64,000 bases of DNA from Pinirhizobacter sp036499745 (GTDB taxonomy: Bacteria > Pseudomonadota > Gammaproteobacteria > Xanthomonadales > Rhodanobacteraceae): contig NZ_DASYDG010000003.1 in the NCBI RefSeq assembly GCF_036499745.1, forward strand, positions 1-64,000, given 5' to 3'. Positions 63,881 to 64,000 of the stretch are shown piece after piece. Below the pieces are notes generated by a model that was not told where the DNA came from, ran no database searches, and worked only from the letters and a program-made list of their open reading frames with translations. Within the stretch, counting starts at the first letter, position 1, and every line of letters begins with the position of its first letter. A program made the translations under genes and the position numbers.

Positions 63881-64000
63881 TGGCAACCCAGGAGCGCCAT
63901 GTACTGATGCCGGCGCGCGCGCGCATGGCCACGGTCGCCGCCATGGCGCCGTGGCTTGCCCGCGGCAACCGCCTGCCTGATGCCGCGCCGGGATTCATTC
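63880..64000 (+). CDS. Partial gene cut by the window end
   Basis: An ATG that shares its A with the yheS stop codon opens a frame that stays open to the last base (40 codons: MATQERHVLMPARARMATVA and then MAPWLARGNRLPDAAPGF). The tight coupling to yheS supports a real gene. The family cannot be named from this fragment; the LMPARARM opening with a following helix is not specific. Confidence 0.55.
   Translation, partial: MATQERHVLMPARARMATVAAMAPWLARGNRLPDAAPGFI

Overview
This 64 kb window is a gene-dense, GC-rich stretch of core chromosome from a gammaproteobacterium. The gene content and order (recN beside hrcA-grpE-dnaK-dnaJ, carA-carB-greA, clpS-clpA with infA, serC-pheA-hisC-aroA-kdsB, uvrC-pgsA followed by Gly, Cys and Leu tRNAs, aguB-aguA) point to the Xanthomonadales. 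The family Rhodanobacteraceae (Luteibacter, Dyella or Rhodanobacter-like) is the most likely home. This is an inference from gene order and protein character; no database was searched.

Layout. 1-2.6 kb: a divergent NarL/UhpA-type two-component pair. 2.6-9.4 kb: recN, then the heat-shock genes hrcA, grpE, dnaK and dnaJ, with a sigma-32-like promoter before dnaK. 9.4-17.3 kb: dapB, a CaCA-family cation antiporter behind a manganese (yybP-ykoY type) riboswitch, a 2-oxoglutarate oxygenase, and carA-carB-greA. 17.3-18.0 kb: no genes, but two inverted copies of a long-hairpin repeat module. 18.0-21.5 kb: rpmJ (type B L36), a LysR regulator with a palindromic operator, a DUF3309 miniprotein, an MFS exporter and a small secreted protein. 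21.5-28.5 kb: rluB-scpB-scpA, dinB, a PilZ protein and fadD. 28.6-30.2 kb: a lower-GC patch with a trypsin-like protease, followed by a lipoprotein. 30.2-36.3 kb: acnA, an OxyR-like regulator, hflD, mnmA and a Nudix hydrolase. 36.4-40.6 kb: clpS-clpA, infA, a PHA-system protein and an FHA protein. 40.7-46.1 kb: serC-pheA-hisC-aroA-kdsB operon. 46.2-50.1 kb: uvrC, pgsA, three tRNAs, a low-GC gap and a GacA/UvrY-like regulator. 50.2-56.7 kb: rne divergent from rluC, then a CPBP-type membrane protein and phhB. 56.8-64 kb: nfuA, two cytochromes c, a TraB-family protein, aguB-aguA, a small periplasmic protein, the ABC-F protein yheS and a gene cut by the window end.

Together these are mostly housekeeping systems: protein folding and proteolysis (DnaK system, ClpAS), nucleotide, lysine and aromatic amino acid synthesis, RNA processing and modification (Rne, RluB, RluC, MnmA), DNA repair and segregation (RecN, UvrC, DinB, ScpAB) and putrescine synthesis from agmatine (AguA, AguB). 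The less ordinary signals are the pair of long-hairpin modules between greA and rpmJ (17376-17927), the riboswitch-controlled antiporter, a cloverleaf-like fold upstream of dinB (25023-25127), the trypsin with full canonical specificity residues, the RGG-like tail of RluB, and the separation of the GacA-like regulator from uvrC. No CRISPR array, insertion sequence, prophage or rRNA gene was seen.
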